A model generated the notes under the pieces. It did no database searches. It was not told the origin of the DNA and worked only from the letters and a program-made list of their open reading frames with translations. From Patescibacteria group bacterium (GTDB lineage: Bacteria > Patescibacteriota > Gracilibacteria > UM-FILTER-43-11), in NCBI GenBank assembly GCA_029260985.1, contig JAJDCE010000011.1, positions 1 through 7,948 of the forward strand: 7,948 bases of DNA. The letters run 5' to 3'. Shown here piece after piece: positions 6,752-7,948 of this stretch (its first letter is position 1; each line of letters opens with the position of its first letter). A program made the translations under genes and the position numbers.

Positions 6752-6760
6752 ATTATAGCA
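6752..6760 (-). promoter_or_regulatory. Extended -10 promoter of the M23/SLH gene
   Basis: TGCTATAAT on the minus strand is a perfect -10 with the TGn extension, giving a start near 6745 and a leader of roughly 22 bases to the ATG at 6723. The region where a -35 would lie (6775-6780) falls inside the repeated 12-base motif. The ATG is preceded by A-rich sequence without a Shine-Dalgarno match. This position argues against the longer frame from 6795. Confidence 0.6.
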
Positions 6761-6766
6761 TAGATG

Positions 6767-6837
6767 AGTGCGAGTCTCAAGTGCGAGTCTCTCATCGAGC
6801 CTGAGCGGTCTCAGAGCCGAAGGCAAGTGCGAGTCTC
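6767..6837. repeat. Three copies of AGTGCGAGTCTC in the divergent promoter region
   Basis: Exact copies of AGTGCGAGTCTC lie at 6767-6778, 6780-6791 and 6826-6837. The first two form a 13-base tandem; the third is 35 bases on. Between copies two and three are two small hairpins, CTGAG-CGGT-CTCAG (6801-6814) and GCC-GAA-GGC (6816-6824). The cluster fills the space between the M23/SLH promoter and recF. It could be a regulator-binding array or a dispersed intergenic repeat; the window alone cannot decide. Confidence 0.75.
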
Positions 6838-6861
6838 AAGAAAGTGTTTATGATAAACTCT

Positions 6862-6867
6862 TATAGT
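6862..6867 (+). promoter_or_regulatory. Possible -10 of recF
   Basis: TATAGT lies 11 bases before the recF ATG, which would give an almost leaderless mRNA. TATGAT at 6849-6854 is an alternative with a leader of about 18 bases. Neither has a TGn extension or a convincing -35, so the exact promoter is uncertain. Confidence 0.28.
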
Positions 6868-6878
6868 AACTTTGTTTT

Positions 6879-7948
6879 ATGCGTATTAAATCCATCACAT
6901 TACAGGGCTTTCGAAATCTGAAAAAGAATTCTCTTAGCATAGACAATGAAGCGCAAATTATGAGTTTTATTGGTCCAAATGGGCAGGGAAAGACTAATAT
7001 CCTTGAGTCGATTTTTCTTCTGGCTATCAGTAAGTCATTCCGAACCAATGAGAATGAGGATTTTATTCATTTTGATGAAGATTATGCCACTTTAAAGCTA
7101 AAGCTTGAAAAAGGTGAAGATGTTGTCGATCTGGAAATGATTGTGACTCGGAATCCTTCGAAAAAAGTACTCAAGGTGAACGGAGTTCAGAAAAAGGCAG
7201 TTGACTTTATGGGGCATTTGAATGTGGTCTTCTTTTCCCCTGATGATATGGGTATGATTCACCTTTCGCCCAATGTAAGACGACGGTATCTGGACTTGCT
7301 TTTGTCACAAATTGACCGGGACTATTTGCAGGATAGCCTTAAGTATCAGCAAGTTGTTAAGCAGCGAAATGCACTTTTGAAGCAGATTGACCAGGGTATG
7401 GCTAACCCCGAAGAGCTTAAGTTCTGGGACGATCAATTATCGGCATTGGGTGTAAGAATTATCCAGGCTCGTCGAAAGGTGATTAATGAGCTCAATGAAA
7501 TTGCTTCAGACTTATACAACAAGGTGTCCGATGAAAAGGATGAATTAAAACTTAAATATGAGCTTTCTATCGACTCTGACGATGAGAAGAGCTATTTGGA
7601 ACATCTGACTTCATCCCATAAGCGTGATATTTTAACAGGTTCAACTCATCTGGGGCCGCATCGGGATGACCTTGTTTTTCTTTGCAATGGACATGATATG
7701 AAGGCCTTTGCCTCAAGAGGGGAGTGGCGGAGTCTTATTTTGGCGCTTAAATTAGCTGAAATCGAACTCCTTAAAATGAAGAAAGGGCATTATCCCATTC
7801 TACTTTTAGATGATGTCTTTTCGGAACTAGATGATCAGCGGCAACGGGTTCTTTTTAACATCATCAAAAATACTCAGACGTTTATCACAACGACTCATAA
7901 GGAGTTTTTGGATGTTGTGGGGGGTGAGAAGCGAGAGTATGAGGTTGT
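6879..7948 (+). CDS. recF: DNA replication and repair protein RecF (3' end beyond window)
   Basis: RecF is an SMC/ABC-type ATPase that binds gapped DNA and, with RecO and RecR, loads RecA; it acts in the cytosol. The frame is open for 356 codons to the window end, and typical RecF is about 360-370 residues, so only a short tail should be missing. Motifs: RIKSITLQGFRNL at the start, Walker A GPNGQGKT (32-39), GPHRDDL (259-265), ABC signature region SRGEWRSLILALKLAE (279-294), Walker B and D-loop ILLLDDVFSELD (307-318), and the switch histidine in TTTH (337-340). The signature has Glu-Trp where Gln-Gln or Gln-Leu is common. The start matches the family N-terminus; there is no Shine-Dalgarno sequence. 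It is divergent from the M23/SLH gene, and neither dnaN nor dnaA is seen beside it. Confidence 0.96.
   Translation, partial: MRIKSITLQGFRNLKKNSLSIDNEAQIMSFIGPNGQGKTNILESIFLLAISKSFRTNENEDFIHFDEDYATLKLKLEKGEDVVDLEMIVTRNPSKKVLKVNGVQKKAVDFMGHLNVVFFSPDDMGMIHLSPNVRRRYLDLLLSQIDRDYLQDSLKYQQVVKQRNALLKQIDQGMANPEELKFWDDQLSALGVRIIQARRKVINELNEIASDLYNKVSDEKDELKLKYELSIDSDDEKSYLEHLTSSHKRDILTGSTHLGPHRDDLVFLCNGHDMKAFASRGEWRSLILALKLAEIELLKMKKGHYPILLLDDVFSELDDQRQRVLFNIIKNTQTFITTTHKEFLDVVGGEKREYEV

Noticed and set aside
6724..6795. N-terminal extension of the M23/SLH protein from an ATG at 6795
   Set aside because: The 24 extra codons cross a perfect extended -10 box and the 12-base tandem repeats; the basic start plus membrane segment from 6723 is a normal export anchor.
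6767..6837. CRISPR array from the repeated 12-mer
   Set aside because: Only three copies of 12 bases with spacings of 1 and 34 bases; repeat length and spacer regularity do not fit CRISPR and no cas gene is present.
6848..7048. 66-codon minus-strand frame
   Set aside because: It is antisense to the N-terminus of recF, including the Walker A codons, and has no protein features of its own.

Overview
The window is most likely a chromosomal piece of an uncultured Candidate Phyla Radiation (Patescibacteria) bacterium. I base this on gene content (M23/SLH envelope protein, stand-alone four-helix-bundle protein, compact layout, a long lysine/glutamate-rich orphan) and on moderate GC, with genes reading cleanly in the standard code. 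No in-frame TGA interrupts the five reading frames, so the UGA=Gly codes of Gracilibacteria/Absconditabacteria do not apply. The placement is inference; no marker for a particular lineage is present.

Layout: (i) 1-1255, minus: 5' part of a gene for a helical, coiled-coil-like protein of unknown function, cut by the window edge, with its own extended -10 promoter. (ii) 1256-1588: a 333-base gene-free stretch with small hairpins and the left arm of an inverted repeat. (iii) 1589-1960, plus: an AT-rich (about 30% GC) gene for a four-helix-bundle (S23/IVS/Avd-like) protein, enclosed by imperfect inverted-repeat arms at 1475-1523 and 1961-2000. (iv) 1998-4412, minus: complete ppsA, phosphoenolpyruvate synthase; its stop codon lies in the right arm of the inverted repeat. 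(v) 4522-6723, minus: a membrane-anchored M23 (LytM) endopeptidase with a Pro-Thr-Asp linker, two Ig-like domains and three SLH repeats. (vi) 6724-6878: divergent promoter region with three copies of a 12-base repeat. (vii) 6879-7948, plus: recF, nearly complete, cut by the window end.

The genes do not form an obvious single pathway. ppsA is central carbon metabolism, the M23/SLH protein is cell-wall remodelling and surface attachment, and recF is recombinational repair. Each minus-strand gene has its own TGn-extended -10 close to its ATG, and no start in the window has a convincing Shine-Dalgarno sequence, so the genes look separately transcribed with short leaders. The most unusual structure is the inverted-repeat-enclosed four-helix-bundle gene. 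It resembles the intervening sequences of 23S rRNA genes but sits between protein genes, and may be a small mobile or formerly mobile element.
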